This document shows positions 63,100 to 64,000 of a stretch of 64,000 bases of DNA, piece after piece; the stretch's first letter is position 1, and each line of letters opens with the position of its first letter. The DNA is from Phytophthora sp. 'mugwort' (Eukaryota; Oomycota; Peronosporomycetes; Peronosporales; Peronosporaceae): positions 2,604,001 through 2,668,000 of the forward strand of contig JAUCEF010000007.1 of assembly GCA_033558025.1 (NCBI GenBank). Reading direction: 5' to 3'. The position numbers and the translations under genes were made by a program. Under the pieces are notes generated by a model. It worked only from the letters and a program-made list of their open reading frames with translations. It was not told the origin of the DNA and did no database searches.

Positions 63100-64000
63100 G
63101 CTGGTGGGGGTTTGAACTGCGAAGAAACAGGTGCTTGTGGCGTCCGATGCGTTTTCGAAAATGAAAGGTTCGAGCCACGGCCTCCACCGCCGTCGCGTCC
63201 TTGGGCCCGACGGGATCAGCGCATGAAACGGACGGACGGCCGGACGGCGCGAAAGGCCACGGCCGGATCTTCGTCCCCATCATCCTGACTGTCGCGATGT
63301 ATGTACCGGTAATACCGTTTTTAAACCTGAAAAAACGACCAATTAAACTTACTGTATAGGACATGAATAGAGTTTAATCTGGCAAAGTTTTTCGGCTGCG
63401 TACGTATTGCGTTCACAGCCGTGCTTAAATTATTACGAAGTCGCCTACGATTGCAGTCGTAGCGAACCAGATGGACAATAAAACTCAAGAAATTTCAGCA
63501 GGACAGGTAAAATGTGCATTGCGAAGCGGTAGAGTTTTTTTTTTACTGTTAATAAAAGCCAGGTTGTGCATGCGTCCTTGCGACTGTGTTACATGTACTG
63601 TAGCCAACCACCCGATAATATGCTGATGTTTTGCCTGGATTCCGAATTACGAACCAGCCTGATTTATTTTCCATGTGATCTACGAAATTATTCCACCCTT
63701 TCCCTAGTGAAAGGGTGGAATAAGTGGACGATTTTTTCACGCTTTTAAGTGTTTTGCAGTTGTTGGCCCACCACATTTTTTGCTTTAGGTTCAGTGAACA
63801 TCGTGATGATGATGGCTATCCAATTGTAGATGATGTACAGCTCATTTGCCTTGTCGATCCTGCGTGATGCTCAGCTACAACTTGTAGCTAGGCTTGTAGA
63901 CTACAAGCCTACAAGCCTTACATCGACACTACAGCTATGCTACACGTAGCAAACACCAAGAGTTCCAAGACGACGATGAAAGCTTAGCAAACTAGTGAGT
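63100..64000. other. 5' flank of the sorting nexin gene, with small palindromes
   Basis: No gene seen. A perfect 15-bp hairpin with a 6-nt loop lies at 63688-63723 (arm TTATTCCACCCTTTC). A second palindrome, AGGCTTGTAG-A-CTACAAGCCT, lies near 63892-63912 amid several CTACAAGC-like words. Confidence 0.5.

Noticed and set aside
1..64000. RXLR or Crinkler effector genes
   Set aside because: I looked for a signal peptide followed by RXLR...EER, or for LFLAK/HVLVVVP motifs, in all supported frames and saw none.

Overview
The window looks like nuclear DNA of an oomycete, most like Phytophthora. The evidence is short GT-AG introns (mostly 64-105 nt), compact genes separated by a few hundred bases, and blocks of decayed transposons of the kinds common in that lineage. 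Everything here was read by eye from the sequence; no database search was run.

Layout. Bases 1-2243 hold the 5' three quarters of the AP-1 gamma-adaptin gene (minus strand). Bases 2.7-14.7 kb are a transposon graveyard: a pogo-like DDE relic, a hAT-like relic, an array of palindromic tandem repeats, and a minus-strand chromodomain Ty3/Gypsy element that is itself interrupted by a SINE-like insertion and an AT-rich insertion. Bases 16.7-48.7 kb are a gene island: glutaryl-CoA dehydrogenase, a protein with three hnRNP Q-type acidic domains, a PP2A B''-type EF-hand subunit, an E/K-rich tail-anchored protein, an unknown Ser-rich protein, DONSON, a rhodanese/TrhO-like tRNA hydroxylase, a protein with two RPA32-binding-like motifs, a myotubularin, an IQ-motif protein, the splicing factor SYF1/XAB2, a P4-ATPase flippase, and a small unrecognised gene. 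Bases 49.6-60.3 kb are a second repeat block: one Copia element with both LTRs and a target-site duplication, carrying a nested 1.48-kb insertion; a LINE relic; a second Copia fragment; a pyruvate phosphate dikinase pseudogene; and a MULE relic. A PX-BAR sorting nexin (61.7-63.1 kb) closes the window.

The genes do not form an operon, as expected for a eukaryote. Two themes recur. Membrane traffic and lipid signalling are represented by AP-1 gamma, myotubularin, the P4-ATPase and the sorting nexin. Genome replication and RNA processing are represented by DONSON, the RPA-motif protein, SYF1 and the acidic-domain protein. DONSON and the RPA-motif protein lie 1.6 kb apart, separated only by the tRNA hydroxylase gene.

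Exon coordinates are my own splice predictions. They are strongest where codon phase and family similarity agree (AP-1, GCDH, PP2A B'', DONSON, the rhodanese, SYF1, the P4-ATPase) and weakest for the small gene at 48.1-48.7 kb.
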